A stretch of DNA of 64,000 nt from Alkalimarinus coralli (GTDB lineage: Bacteria; Pseudomonadota; Gammaproteobacteria; Pseudomonadales; Oleiphilaceae), in the NCBI RefSeq assembly GCF_023650515.1, contig NZ_CP096016.1:3412001-3476000 (forward strand). The letters run 5' to 3'. Made by a program: the position numbers and the translations under genes. How positions within the stretch are numbered: the stretch's first letter is position 1; every line of letters begins with the position of its first letter. The notes under the pieces are model-generated. The model made no database searches and was not told the DNA's origin. It saw only the letters and a program-made list of their open reading frames with translations. Positions 51,510-60,368 of this stretch are shown here, one piece after another.

Positions 51510-52874
51510 ATGGCTCATAGTGTTCTCGACCTGTTCTCAATTGGCATAGGGCCATCCAGCTCCCACACCGTTGGCCCTATGCGTGCGGCCTGGCAGTTTT
51601 TGCAGTCACTTCCCCCCGATACAAGCCGAGTTATCTGCGAGCTATATGGGTCGCTTGCCTTGACCGGTAGGGGCCATGGCACCCAAAACGCCATCATATT
51701 TGGCTTATCTGGCTTGCGACCCGAGACAGTGACACCTTCAGAGCAAGCAGCGGCCATCACGCAAGCCTATCATCACCAGCAATTAAGCTATGATGACCGA
51801 ACTTTCCTCACATTCAGCCCAGACAAAGATATCGTCTTTCTGACCAGCGAATTAATGCCTCTGCACGCCAATGGGCTGATGTTTAAGGCGTACAACGCCC
51901 ATAACGAGGAGATTCATAGCCAGGGATACTACTCAGTCGGCGGCGGGTTTATCTGCGATGAATCGGGAACTCCTGTTGGCTCAGATTCAACATCAGCTGA
52001 CTGCCCCTTCCCTTTTTGCTCTGCCGCAGAGCTGATCAAACATTGCAGACAGGCACAGTGCTCAATCAGCCAGCTGATATGGCAAAACGAGCGTTGCTGG
52101 CGATCAGAGTCAGACCTGAAGCAAGGCTTATTAGAGGTCTGGAACGCCATGAACAACAGTATCGAGTCGGGTTTGCACACCGAGGGCGTTTTACCGGGAG
52201 GGCTGGCGGTTAAACGCCGAGCCCCCAAACTCTTTGAAGCGCTAGTCAAGACGAAACAAGCCCAACCGGTCAAAACCGATATTCTTGACTGGTTAAGTGT
52301 TTATGCCATGGCAGTCAACGAGGAGAATGCCGCTGGCGGGAAAGTGGTAACAGCCCCCACAAACGGTGCCGCCGGAATCATCCCCGCAGTATTGAAGTAC
52401 TACATAGAGCATCTGGCTCCCCGTCAGGAGCAGACAATCATCGACTACCTGTTAACGGCAGGTGCCATTGGCATTTTATACAAAGAAGGTGCGTCTCTCT
52501 CGGCTGCTGAAGTCGGCTGCCAGGGAGAGGTGGGCGTGGCCTGTTCAATGGCAGCTGGCGCACTCACTGCCATTCAGGGCGGCTCAATATGGCAGGTTGA
52601 GAACGCGGCTGAAATTGGCATGGAGCATAATCTGGGGTTAACCTGCGACCCGGTGGGTGGTTTAGTACAGATCCCCTGTATTGAGCGTAATACCATGGGG
52701 GCAGTTAAAGCAGTTAACGCCGCGAGGCTGGCACTTAATTCCGATGGCCGCCACGTAGTATCGCTTGATAAAGTAATCGCAACCATGATGCGGACGGGTA
52801 AAGATATGCAGCACCAATATAAGGAAACATCATTGGGAGGCTTGGCAATACAGGTCAATACGCCTGAATGCTAG
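51510..52874 (+). CDS. sdaA: L-serine ammonia-lyase (iron-sulfur L-serine dehydratase)
   Basis: 454 residues, the normal length for the single-chain enzyme. The N-terminal beta domain begins [24 protein letters not shown], which carries the SSSHT substrate-binding motif. The C-terminal alpha domain has [18 protein letters not shown] and the cluster cysteines in [18 protein letters not shown] and [19 protein letters not shown]. It converts L-serine to pyruvate and ammonia in the cytosol using a 4Fe-4S cluster. It is a single gene with a strong terminator. Confidence 0.95.
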   Translation: MAHSVLDLFSIGIGPSSSHTVGPMRAAWQFLQSLPPDTSRVICELYGSLALTGRGHGTQNAIIFGLSGLRPETVTPSEQAAAITQAYHHQQLSYDDRTFLTFSPDKDIVFLTSELMPLHANGLMFKAYNAHNEEIHSQGYYSVGGGFICDESGTPVGSDSTSADCPFPFCSAAELIKHCRQAQCSISQLIWQNERCWRSESDLKQGLLEVWNAMNNSIESGLHTEGVLPGGLAVKRRAPKLFEALVKTKQAQPVKTDILDWLSVYAMAVNEENAAGGKVVTAPTNGAAGIIPAVLKYYIEHLAPRQEQTIIDYLLTAGAIGILYKEGASLSAAEVGCQGEVGVACSMAAGALTAIQGGSIWQVENAAEIGMEHNLGLTCDPVGGLVQIPCIERNTMGAVKAVNAARLALNSDGRHVVSLDKVIATMMRTGKDMQHQYKETSLGGLAIQVNTPEC

Positions 52875-52904
52875 TTAGTACGGCTATTAACAACACTGCT
52901 TTTA

Positions 52905-52939
52905 ACAACAAAAGATCGCATTATGCGATCTTTTGTTGT
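52905..52939 (+). terminator. Strong terminator after sdaA
   Basis: A perfect 16-bp stem, 52905-52920 with 52924-52939, and a TTA loop. The core is AAAAGATCGCA/TGCGATCTTTT. Confidence 0.9.
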
Positions 52940-52998
52940 AATCTGATTATTAATGCTAACTAGTTTCCATTCAGAAATATATAGGCATTGTTCCTGTT

Positions 52999-53067
52999 GT
53001 CATTCCCGCGAAGGCGGGAATCCAGTCATTTCAATGAGTTATGGTTCCCCGCCTTCGCGGGGATGAC
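52999..53067. repeat. REP/NEMIS-like palindromic repeat
   Basis: GTCATTCCCGCGAAGGCGGG (from 52999) and CCCGCCTTCGCGGGGATGAC (to 53067) form an inverted repeat of about 25 bp around a short spacer containing ATTTCAATGAG. Each arm is itself a hairpin (CCCGCGAAGGCGGG). It is a dispersed small repeat common in gammaproteobacteria and can be transcribed from the sdaA side. Confidence 0.75.
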
Positions 53068-53116
53068 AGTGTGAAAGTATATCTGGATGGGCTCTAACTA
53101 AGGGTGATACTCAATC

Positions 53117-53461
53117 ATGGCAAAATCCGTACGTTTAAGTGATGAACTGGTCAATACAGCCAGCCAGGAAGGCCGATTTTTAAAACGGTCTGCAGCAGGC
53201 CAAATAGAATATTGGGCTGAAATTGGCAAACTGGTTGAACAGACGGGGTGTTTTAGCCTATCGCGTATTCGTAGCTTTCAGGAAGGCCATGTATCCATTG
53301 ACGATCTAACGCCGGATGAGCGTATAGCCGCTTCTCGAAGCTTGTTCGACCAACTGGCAGAAGCGCCTAACCGTGAAGGTGTCATTAATGAGCTAAAGAA
53401 CTCTGAACACCCTTATTATTCAGCAAGCAATGGACAGGTAACAGCATCAACTGATGATTAG
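53117..53461 (+). CDS. ParD-like antitoxin
   Basis: 114 residues. MAKSVRLSDELVNTASQEGRFLKRSAAGQIEYWAEIGKLVE is the ParD-like (PF11903-type) N-terminal ribbon-helix-helix. The rest is a flexible acidic tail (LTPDERIAASRSLFDQLAEA) suited to toxin binding. The next gene on the strand is a zeta-type kinase, so it is a type II antitoxin and probable autorepressor. There is no ribosome site problem for this gene: GGGTG precedes the ATG. Confidence 0.8.
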   Translation: MAKSVRLSDELVNTASQEGRFLKRSAAGQIEYWAEIGKLVEQTGCFSLSRIRSFQEGHVSIDDLTPDERIAASRSLFDQLAEAPNREGVINELKNSEHPYYSASNGQVTASTDD

Positions 53462-53515
53462 TTAACCGCAGAAATAACCCGCAATAGTACATTTTAGAAT
53501 TAAAGGAATACCACC

Positions 53516-54091
53516 ATCAACAGTAAACCGGTCCTATGGGTCATCGTAGGAGGTAACGGAGCGGGTAAAACCACTTTTTATCGTCATAACATCGCTCACC
53601 TAAAGATCCCCTTTATTAACGCAGACCTGATTGCCGCAGAGCAACACCCTGAGAACCCTGAGTTTTTCTCTTATCAGGCGGCGCGCCAGGCAGACGCATT
53701 ACGCGAACAGTATATTAAAGAACGCCGTTCATTCTGTTTTGAAACGGTGTTTTCTCACGCCTCAAAAGTAGATTTTTTGACTAAAGCAAAGCAAGCCGGC
53801 TATGAAATAACTCTGGTGTTTATTCATGTTGAATTAGCAGAGCTCAATAAACGCCGAGTGGAACACAGGGTTAACCATGGCGGGCATAATGTTCCGGAGG
53901 ATAAAATTCAGTCTCGAATTCCCCGGACGATAGAAAATGTAAAAGCAGCACGTTACATTGTTGATTTTCTTTATGTATTTGATAACACTAGCTCAGATAT
54001 TCCACACCGTTTTTTGCTAAAGTGTGAACAAGGCCATGTAACCCAACAGCAATCACTACCCGAGTGGGCTACATACATTTTTAACCTATAG
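53516..54091 (+). CDS. Zeta-toxin-like ATPase with non-canonical start codon
   Basis: 191 residues if started at ATC (53516), which has AAAGGA about 8 bases upstream. The frame is closed by TAA at 53501, and there is no ATG, GTG or TTG between that and the Walker A motif GGNGAGKTTFYR, so no ordinary start can include the active site. Other zeta features are present: INADLIA, FCFETVFSHASKVDFLTKAKQAGYEITLVFIHV and RIPRTIENVKAARYIVDFLYVFDN. Zeta toxins phosphorylate UDP-sugar precursors or other small substrates. Either this is an AUC-initiated toxin, kept at low level, or the start was lost by mutation. Confidence 0.7.
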   Translation: MNSKPVLWVIVGGNGAGKTTFYRHNIAHLKIPFINADLIAAEQHPENPEFFSYQAARQADALREQYIKERRSFCFETVFSHASKVDFLTKAKQAGYEITLVFIHVELAELNKRRVEHRVNHGGHNVPEDKIQSRIPRTIENVKAARYIVDFLYVFDNTSSDIPHRFLLKCEQGHVTQQQSLPEWATYIFNL

Positions 54092-54103
54092 AGAGCTTCA
54101 AGG

Positions 54104-55093
54104 ATGATCCAACGAACCTGCACCCATATAGTCGCATTATTTGTCGTGCTGCAGCTTACTGCCTGTGCATCGCCTCGAGCTGACCGAAACATCTATGACA
54201 GCACCATAACGGATAACGGCATTCCTCAATTCTCAATAAGGGGAGAGCGAAAAGTAGCATGGCTGGAGCGAGGCGATATAGAGGGGTTCCCGGTATTCTA
54301 TGCCCACGGCAACCCTGGCTCTCGTCTGGAGTTGCTTTTTCTTGATCAAAAAGCACAGCAGTATGGTATTCGCCTCATCGTGATCGACCGCCCCGGGTTG
54401 GGCCAGTCCGACTACATTGACAACTATGGCCTGCTGGATTTCGCCAAGGATATTAAGCAGTTGGCAGACGAAAAAGGTATAGACGAGTTTGGTTTGTTAG
54501 GCTGGTCGAGTGGAGGTCCCCCAGTGTTGGCGGTTGCTCACCAATACCCCGAAAGAGCGAAATTTGTCATCTCTATATCGGGTTATACCAATTTTGGCGA
54601 GTTTGATCAGGCCCAGGAATTAATGAAAGATTACGATTTACGCGGCCCTGAACTATCCGAAGAGCGTCCTAAGTTATTTAAGCAGGCTATTAAGCTGGTT
54701 CGCTGGACCGATATGTCTTTACCCAATTTCTATATGAAAATGGCAGAAAAGGAAATGTCGGCCTATGACCGGACAATACTGGAAGACAAACAGGTTGCCG
54801 ACCTGTTTATGCGCAACCAGCAAGAGGCGCTGCAACAAGGTGTAAAAGGCACCATTCAAGACCTTGAGGTTCAGTGGTCACCCTGGGAATTTAGCCTGAA
54901 GGAGATTAACGTTCCGGCCTATGTTTTCCAAGGCCAGAAAGATACCTTCGTGCCCTGGCGATTTGCAGAACATATGGCCACCACGATCCCCAATGCCACG
55001 TTATACATTAAACCTGAAGCGGGGCATTTAATCCCGCTAGACCCGATTTTTCAAGATGAGATATTCAGCCTGATGCTGCAATATGTTGATTGA
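54104..55093 (+). CDS. Lipoprotein alpha/beta hydrolase
   Basis: 329 residues with a lipoprotein signal: hydrophobic core and lipobox LTAC near residue 22. The hydrolase domain has the oxyanion HGNPGSRLE, IVIDRPGLGQSD, the nucleophile elbow GLLGWSSGGPPVLA, Asp in FQGQKDTFV and His in PEAGHLIP. It is a membrane-tethered esterase- or epoxide-hydrolase-like enzyme of unknown substrate. It starts 12 bases after the zeta toxin gene but is probably unrelated in function. Confidence 0.85.
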   Translation: MIQRTCTHIVALFVVLQLTACASPRADRNIYDSTITDNGIPQFSIRGERKVAWLERGDIEGFPVFYAHGNPGSRLELLFLDQKAQQYGIRLIVIDRPGLGQSDYIDNYGLLDFAKDIKQLADEKGIDEFGLLGWSSGGPPVLAVAHQYPERAKFVISISGYTNFGEFDQAQELMKDYDLRGPELSEERPKLFKQAIKLVRWTDMSLPNFYMKMAEKEMSAYDRTILEDKQVADLFMRNQQEALQQGVKGTIQDLEVQWSPWEFSLKEINVPAYVFQGQKDTFVPWRFAEHMATTIPNATLYIKPEAGHLIPLDPIFQDEIFSLMLQYVD

Positions 55094-55100
55094 GAGCCCT

Positions 55101-55346
55101 TTAATGGTTACGGGAAAAGTGTTCTAAATCGAGATTAATCCTAAGGTGTAGTAACTCCATCACCACTTCTTTGTCGACCCCGGGTTTTGATGAGAAACGT
55201 TTAATCAGCTCATCGCAATGGGGCCAGGTATACTCAACAAAGTCATCATTGAGCCCTGTTTTATAGAGCCGCTCACGCAATGCTTCTTTAATTTCATTGA
55301 TATCATCTTTTTCGGGAATCCTAAAATCAATGACCTTTCCCACCAT
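55101..55346 (-). CDS. Small helical protein of unknown function
   Basis: 81 residues from the ATG at 55346 (MVGKVIDFRI); an upstream ATG adds 8 poorly supported residues. It is soluble and charged: PEKDDINEIKEALRERLYKT, GLNDDFVEYTWPHCDELIKRF, VDKEVVMELLHLRINLDLEHF. I do not recognise it. It is convergent with the lipoprotein gene with a 7-base gap. A frame of this length with sensible composition is probably real. Confidence 0.5.
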   Translation of the reverse strand: MVGKVIDFRIPEKDDINEIKEALRERLYKTGLNDDFVEYTWPHCDELIKRFSSKPGVDKEVVMELLHLRINLDLEHFSRNH

Positions 55347-55529
55347 ACGACTCCTGCTCAACGCTCTCAATCTCTATTACTGTCTACTATTATACTAGTC
55401 GATAGCTACAGATCAGGCCTGTTTTTAGCCATAGAGCACGCTGGGCACTCATTAGATTTGATAGAATGAGTATAGACAGAGGCTTCTGGCAGTTCAGGCA
55501 CCTAATTATCAGCTCAAACGTATTCGCTT

Positions 55530-56723
55530 ATGACGACATTACTGAAAACACTGCTCGGCATCATTTTTACTGCCTATGTTGCATTTATAACCTGGGGAAA
55601 TTTGTCGTTACCACAAAAGCATTGGGTGTTTGACCTGTTCGGCATTCCATTCGATAGAACCCTGCCAATATCAAACCAGGCAGGCACAGATAACACTCAG
55701 CCGCTTCACGTAACCGGGCCCGCCTCTTCTCCTGAGAGCAAGCAGCCAGCACGCTCCAGTGGAGCGCCGATACCGCTTAAGGAGACTCTTTTAAGCGGCG
55801 TTGAAAAGCATGCCATTCCAGCGCTATGTTTAAAAACCAATACCCGCTCCATAACCACGGTCGAAAAAACCGGAAGCATTTTTCGCTGGACGGATCAGAA
55901 CGGGCAAGTCCATTTCTCGGATAGCAAACCATCACAACAGGCCAGTGATGAGATAACCGCTAACTACCGGTCAGACAAACAGTTTTTCCGAATGAACCTG
56001 ACCAGCCCCGAACAGGTATTACCCACGCTGCTTGGCGAACAGCTGCAACGAGATGTCAGCGCGATATTCGGCTATCTATCTGACCGAATGGCCAGCCAGT
56101 ACTTGCGACAAGTTGACCTTAACCTGAAAGTCTTTAACTCGGCCAAAGGGTTTGAACAATACCGGCAGGCGCACGCCCCTTCACTTAAGTCTGCGGCCGG
56201 GTTTTATACCGCCTTAAACAACGAAGCCGTCGTCATGAGACAGCGTTATGATCAGCATACCCGCGCCATAGCTCGACATGAAACGACTCACGTTATTAAC
56301 GCAGGGCTATTTGGCCGCACCCCGATCTGGTTTAATGAGGGGATAGCAGAATTCTTCGAAAGCTATGAGTACAGCGGGCTCAAAGCTGGGGCAACCAACA
56401 CTAACCGCTATCACCTTCGCCATCTATCAACACTATTAAAGCAGGGTCAACTGCCCTCTTTGCGGGACTACCTGACGCTATCAGATCTGGAGTGGCGGTC
56501 ACGCAATCAAAGAACCATGTATAGCTTGGCATGGTCTGTTATTTACCTGCTGCAAAACCACCAAAAAGGTGAGCAGTTTACCCGTCATTTACTGGCAGAG
56601 ATGGCAGAAAACCCATGCTCGGAACTCGACACATTGCAGTTCTGGGACAAACATTACCCCGGTGGTCTGTCTGCATTTGAGAGCCGTTGGCGAATAATGC
56701 TACAAACAGCGCGAGAAGGCTGA
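55530..56723 (+). CDS. DUF4124 + gluzincin metalloprotease-like protein
   Basis: 397 residues with an N-terminal membrane anchor (about 5-22) and a low-complexity linker. A DUF4124 domain (about 110-140) reads GSIFRWTDQNGQVHFSDSKP. The C-terminal domain has ARHETTHVINAGLFGRTPIWFNEGIAEFFESY (about 249-280), i.e. an HExxH zinc site followed 21 residues later by E-x-x-AEF, like peptidase MA/DUF1570 gluzincins. It is probably a periplasm-facing protease anchored to the inner membrane. The target is unknown. Confidence 0.75.
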   Translation: MTTLLKTLLGIIFTAYVAFITWGNLSLPQKHWVFDLFGIPFDRTLPISNQAGTDNTQPLHVTGPASSPESKQPARSSGAPIPLKETLLSGVEKHAIPALCLKTNTRSITTVEKTGSIFRWTDQNGQVHFSDSKPSQQASDEITANYRSDKQFFRMNLTSPEQVLPTLLGEQLQRDVSAIFGYLSDRMASQYLRQVDLNLKVFNSAKGFEQYRQAHAPSLKSAAGFYTALNNEAVVMRQRYDQHTRAIARHETTHVINAGLFGRTPIWFNEGIAEFFESYEYSGLKAGATNTNRYHLRHLSTLLKQGQLPSLRDYLTLSDLEWRSRNQRTMYSLAWSVIYLLQNHQKGEQFTRHLLAEMAENPCSELDTLQFWDKHYPGGLSAFESRWRIMLQTAREG

Positions 56724-56744
56724 CTGAGGATAACGATCAACCCC

Positions 56745-57770
56745 CTAGGGCACTAATCGTCTGGCGAACGGCAACTTTGCCAGTATCATCGTAACCAGTA
56801 GTGCGACAATCAGAACCAGCAAGCTGATCAGCGGAATGGCCAACCAGTTTGAGCCAAAAAAATCATACACGCCGTTTTCCAGCTTTCGCACCGGGATCAA
56901 TAGCAACGGATGAACCAGATATATCCCAAGACTATATCTGGAGACAATAGACACCACATCCCGCAAACGACCTTGTATGCGTTCGGCATAACATTGCGCC
57001 AGCACAAATAGCATCCCGGCGATAAGCACCGTATTGAGAGACTTGTATCCCATAAAAAATGCACGATACTTGCCATCGGTGAAGGATAAATAAGCACTGC
57101 CAAAGGCGTTCAACAAAAGACAGACAACGCCCGCCACTACCCAGTACTTGAGCTCGGGGCGATTATCACGGTTAAACAGATACCAACCCAATACCAGGTA
57201 GCCCGAATAGAGTACAATATTTTGCCTTAGCGGCGTTTCAACCTTAAGCAGGTGCATTAGCGTCAGCAGCCCCCAGGCAGACAGCAGAAGCTTCACATGC
57301 TCGGAACGCATTTGGTACAGCACAAGCGCCAACAGCGGAATGACAAAATATAGCGGGATGAAATCATAGAAAAACCACAAGTGATACCAGACGGGCTCAT
57401 TGGTTGATTCCAGTAGAAGCTTAACCGTTGCAGCCTCACTCCAGCTATACCCTTCAAAACCACCGACGAATGCATATATTAGCGTCCAGGCGACAAAAGG
57501 AATCACCACTTTACCCAACCTGCGGGTCAGATAACGCTGGCAATCAAACGGCTTATGGTCTGATATCAGCAGCGCCCCGCTGATCATCATAAAAACAGGA
57601 ACCGCCCAACGGCTGATGCTGTTGTAACCCATCGCGGCAAGCCAGTCCGAGTCACTAATGTCACCATACAAAAACCTGAATGGCCCCAATACATGAATGA
57701 CAACAACAGCAATCGCAGCAATAAAACGCAGTAGATCAATGTAGAATATTGACGGTCGCACCTCAGACAT
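56745..57770 (-). CDS. Acyltransferase 3 family membrane protein
   Basis: 341 residues with about ten membrane helices. It starts YIDLLRFIAAIAVVVIHVLGPF, with the conserved R-x-x-A...H pair; the second conserved segment is ISRWAVPVFMMISGALLI. This is the Acyl_transf_3/OafA-WecH family that transfers acetyl or succinyl groups onto glycans, lipids or proteins at the inner membrane. It stands alone, so the substrate cannot be predicted. Confidence 0.9.
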   Translation of the reverse strand: MSEVRPSIFYIDLLRFIAAIAVVVIHVLGPFRFLYGDISDSDWLAAMGYNSISRWAVPVFMMISGALLISDHKPFDCQRYLTRRLGKVVIPFVAWTLIYAFVGGFEGYSWSEAATVKLLLESTNEPVWYHLWFFYDFIPLYFVIPLLALVLYQMRSEHVKLLLSAWGLLTLMHLLKVETPLRQNIVLYSGYLVLGWYLFNRDNRPELKYWVVAGVVCLLLNAFGSAYLSFTDGKYRAFFMGYKSLNTVLIAGMLFVLAQCYAERIQGRLRDVVSIVSRYSLGIYLVHPLLLIPVRKLENGVYDFFGSNWLAIPLISLLVLIVALLVTMILAKLPFARRLVP

Positions 57771-57872
57771 AGCGTTATTAGTTATCTCTTATAGCCATAG
57801 GTTCGAATTGAAATTAGCGGGATTATATCTCCCTACTTGTTGAAACAACAATAAACAGGCTAGTATTAAGCT

Positions 57873-58011
57873 GAGAGCTTTGCACGATGTTATGAGCGAA
57901 GCAAAGACAAGGCAAAAAATGACGAAAAAGCGCAGTTTATTGGAATAAATGAGCATTTTGAGTCATTTTTTAACGATGAATTTGTAAGCGCAGTAGTCGT
58001 GCAAAGCTCTC
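57873..58011. repeat. MITE-like element with 15-bp perfect terminal inverted repeats
   Basis: GAGAGCTTTGCACGA (57873-57887) and TCGTGCAAAGCTCTC (57997-58011) bracket about 110 bp with no coding frame. The inside includes AAGACAAGGCAAAAAATGAC and an AAAATGCTC/GAGCATTTT-type dyad. It lies directly before the GltB-like gene and overlaps a false longer N-terminus of it. Confidence 0.8.
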
Positions 58012-58049
58012 AAGCTGTTAATCCCCCTAACTATAGACAAGGAAACAGA

Positions 58050-59696
58050 ATGACTGCGATGCAGGTCGTCTATTGGCTTATTGCCAGTATCGGTAATTTC
58101 GGTGCCTTCTATTTTTGGAGTGAATCGGGTGCCCCCCTCAGCGTGGTGTTGTTCATATCAACACTGACCTACACGGCCGTTGGGTTTTACGACCTGAATA
58201 TCAGCTCTCATAATCTCAATCGCCTCTACCCTGTAGTTGCCTATATCAGGTACTTTCTTGAATCATACCGGGGGGAGATCCAACAATACTTTATTGCCAG
58301 TGATACCGAAGAAACCCCGTTTAACCGTGAGCAGCGGTCACTGGTTTACCAGCGGGCAAAAAACGTGCGTGACACCATTGCTTTTGGTACACAGCAGGAC
58401 CTGATGAAGGACAATTATCTCAGCCTATGGCATTCGCTATCGCCTAAAGATATTCGGGACGAAGCCAAAAGGATATCGGTCGGCGGGCCTGCATGCTCTC
58501 AGCCATATGAAGCCTCATACTTGAATATTTCGGCCATGAGCTTCGGCTCTTTAAGCTCCCGTGCGATTGAGGCATTGAACCTCGGTGCAAAAAAGGCTGG
58601 TTGCTATCAAAATACCGGTGAAGGCAGTGTAAGCCCTTATCATCTGGAGCATGGCGGCGATATCGTATGGCAGATTGGCACCGGGCTGTTTGGCTGCCGC
58701 GATGGAGAAGGAAAGTTTAATCCCGAGCGGTTTGCAAAAACAGCGCAGCTTCCTCAGGTAAAGATGATCGAAATTAAGCTGAGCCAAGGGGCAAAACCCG
58801 GTCACGGGGGTGTTTTACCCAAAGCCAAAATTACCAAAGAGATTGCAGATATACGCAATATTCCAATGGAAAAAGACTGCATATCCCCTGTTGTTAACCC
58901 CGAGTGCACCACCCCTATCGCACTACTGTCATTTGTGCAAAGACTACGCAGCCTCAGTGGCGGAAAACCGGTCGGGTTTAAGCTTTGCGTTGGCAATCCG
59001 GCAGAGTTTCTCAGCTTATGTAAAGCCATGCTGGAAACCGGTATCACGCCGGACTTTATTACTATAGATGGTGCTGAAGGTGGTACGGGCGCAGCACCTG
59101 TTGAGTTCAGCAACCGCTTAGGGATGACCTGCCTGGAAGGCGTTTACCTGGTAAATAATGCACTGGTTGGAGTGGGATTAAGAGATAAAATCCGGATTAT
59201 CGCCTCAGGAAAAACAGCCTCCAGTTTTGATGTCCTCACCAAAATTGCAGTGGGGGCCGATATTATTAATGCAGCCCGTACCATGATGATGGCGCTGGGT
59301 TGCGTCCAGTCCCGTCACTGTAATACCAACCGCTGCCCTACAGGTATTGCCACACAAGACCCGGCTCGATCAAAAGCCATCAACATAAGCGAGAAAAGTG
59401 AGCGTGTGAAAAACTTCCACCACAACACCTTGAAAAACTTTTATGAGTTAGTTGGAAGCATGGGGTTAGACGACCCGGCAAAACTAAAACCGCAAATGAT
59501 CAAAAGACGTTCGGCAAGTGGGTTATTAATGCCAGTGGGGAGTTTAATTCCGCCATTAAAACCACGGGAGCTATTAGAGAACCAACTCATTGGCAAGCCT
59601 TGGAAGCAGTGGTGGGAGCGTAGCCGCTCAGAACAGTTCTATGTCGAAGACCAGTACATTTTAACGCCGGAGGAGTCAGAACATCTGTCGCACTAA
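58050..59696 (+). CDS. FMN-binding glutamate synthase domain protein
   Basis: 548 residues from the ATG at 58050, which follows AAGGAAACAG; an open frame back to a GTG at 57999 would be within a repeat element. Two N-terminal membrane helices (about 5-50) precede a glutamate-synthase-type (GltB central plus FMN) barrel: SFGSLSSRAIEALNLGAKKAGCYQNTGEG, LSQGAKPGHGGVLPKAKI, ITIDGAEGGTGAAP and GCVQSRHCNTNRCPTGIATQDP with 3Fe-4S-type cysteines. Such stand-alone proteins lack the amidotransferase domain; their reaction is not well established. Confidence 0.85.
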   Translation: MTAMQVVYWLIASIGNFGAFYFWSESGAPLSVVLFISTLTYTAVGFYDLNISSHNLNRLYPVVAYIRYFLESYRGEIQQYFIASDTEETPFNREQRSLVYQRAKNVRDTIAFGTQQDLMKDNYLSLWHSLSPKDIRDEAKRISVGGPACSQPYEASYLNISAMSFGSLSSRAIEALNLGAKKAGCYQNTGEGSVSPYHLEHGGDIVWQIGTGLFGCRDGEGKFNPERFAKTAQLPQVKMIEIKLSQGAKPGHGGVLPKAKITKEIADIRNIPMEKDCISPVVNPECTTPIALLSFVQRLRSLSGGKPVGFKLCVGNPAEFLSLCKAMLETGITPDFITIDGAEGGTGAAPVEFSNRLGMTCLEGVYLVNNALVGVGLRDKIRIIASGKTASSFDVLTKIAVGADIINAARTMMMALGCVQSRHCNTNRCPTGIATQDPARSKAINISEKSERVKNFHHNTLKNFYELVGSMGLDDPAKLKPQMIKRRSASGLLMPVGSLIPPLKPRELLENQLIGKPWKQWWERSRSEQFYVEDQYILTPEESEHLSH

Positions 59697-59724
59697 CCTC
59701 ATAGCGCTTGCCAAGAGTTATTCC

Positions 59725-60300
59725 TCACAACGCTTCGAATATATCTTGCGATAACTGCTTTAGCAGCTCGCTTTGTGCCGCAACGGCTTGTTCCATTGTA
59801 ATTCCTGCGTTGCCGGTTTTTGAATATAATCCGGCAGAGACAACATTGCGGCCCTGATCCAGCCATGCCCAAGAGGCTTCAAGCCGGGCCACCCCACCAA
59901 GCTCTGCATCAAATCTCAAGATATCAATTCTAAGATTATAAGCCTCAGCCGTGCTCGCAAGCCCTGAATATTGGACATATACTTTTTTGGAATCAATCGC
60001 AGAAAGATTTTTCAGTAATGCCATCTGTATCTCTCCTTCCAAGTCTCCCCCCCACTGCTCTAACTTGGCAATATCATAGCGAGTATCTGATTGGAGTGTC
60101 ACTATCGAGGTGCGCTTGAGGTAATCAGGAATCGTCACAGGGCCAATCACCACAAGATCAGCATTTAAGTCGATCTGTCGGTGCGGCAATGACGGAGAAG
60201 ATAGCAGGTAGAACTCACTTTTAGCGGAAGGTGTGGGTGTTGCACATCCAGTCATTAGCAGCAGCGAAAGAACCAACCCAATAACCTGCACTTGCCTCAT
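59725..60300 (-). CDS. PqiC/ABC-type auxiliary lipoprotein
   Basis: 191 residues with a lipoprotein signal (LLLMTGCATP, Cys about 19). The domain has SEFYLLSSPSLPHRQ, VVIGPVTIPDYLKRTSIVTLQSDTRYDIAKLEQWGGDLEGEIQMALLKNL and LRFDAELGGVARLEASWAWL, the ABC_trans_aux/PqiC (DUF330) pattern. It is an outer-membrane lipoprotein that receives lipid from an MCE-domain tunnel. It is last in the operon of MCE, ATPase and permease genes. Confidence 0.88.
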   Translation of the reverse strand: MRQVQVIGLVLSLLLMTGCATPTPSAKSEFYLLSSPSLPHRQIDLNADLVVIGPVTIPDYLKRTSIVTLQSDTRYDIAKLEQWGGDLEGEIQMALLKNLSAIDSKKVYVQYSGLASTAEAYNLRIDILRFDAELGGVARLEASWAWLDQGRNVVSAGLYSKTGNAGITMEQAVAAQSELLKQLSQDIFEAL

Positions 60301-60368
60301 AATACTGTCTCCAGATATCTATAGCGTCTCGCCATCGTTTAATGGTCATCTAACCCTGTCAGTAACGC

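Noticed and set aside
57999-58049. GTG start for the FMN protein
   Set aside because: The GTG lies in the terminal repeat of the MITE-like element; the ATG at 58050 has a proper AAGGAAACAG ribosome site.
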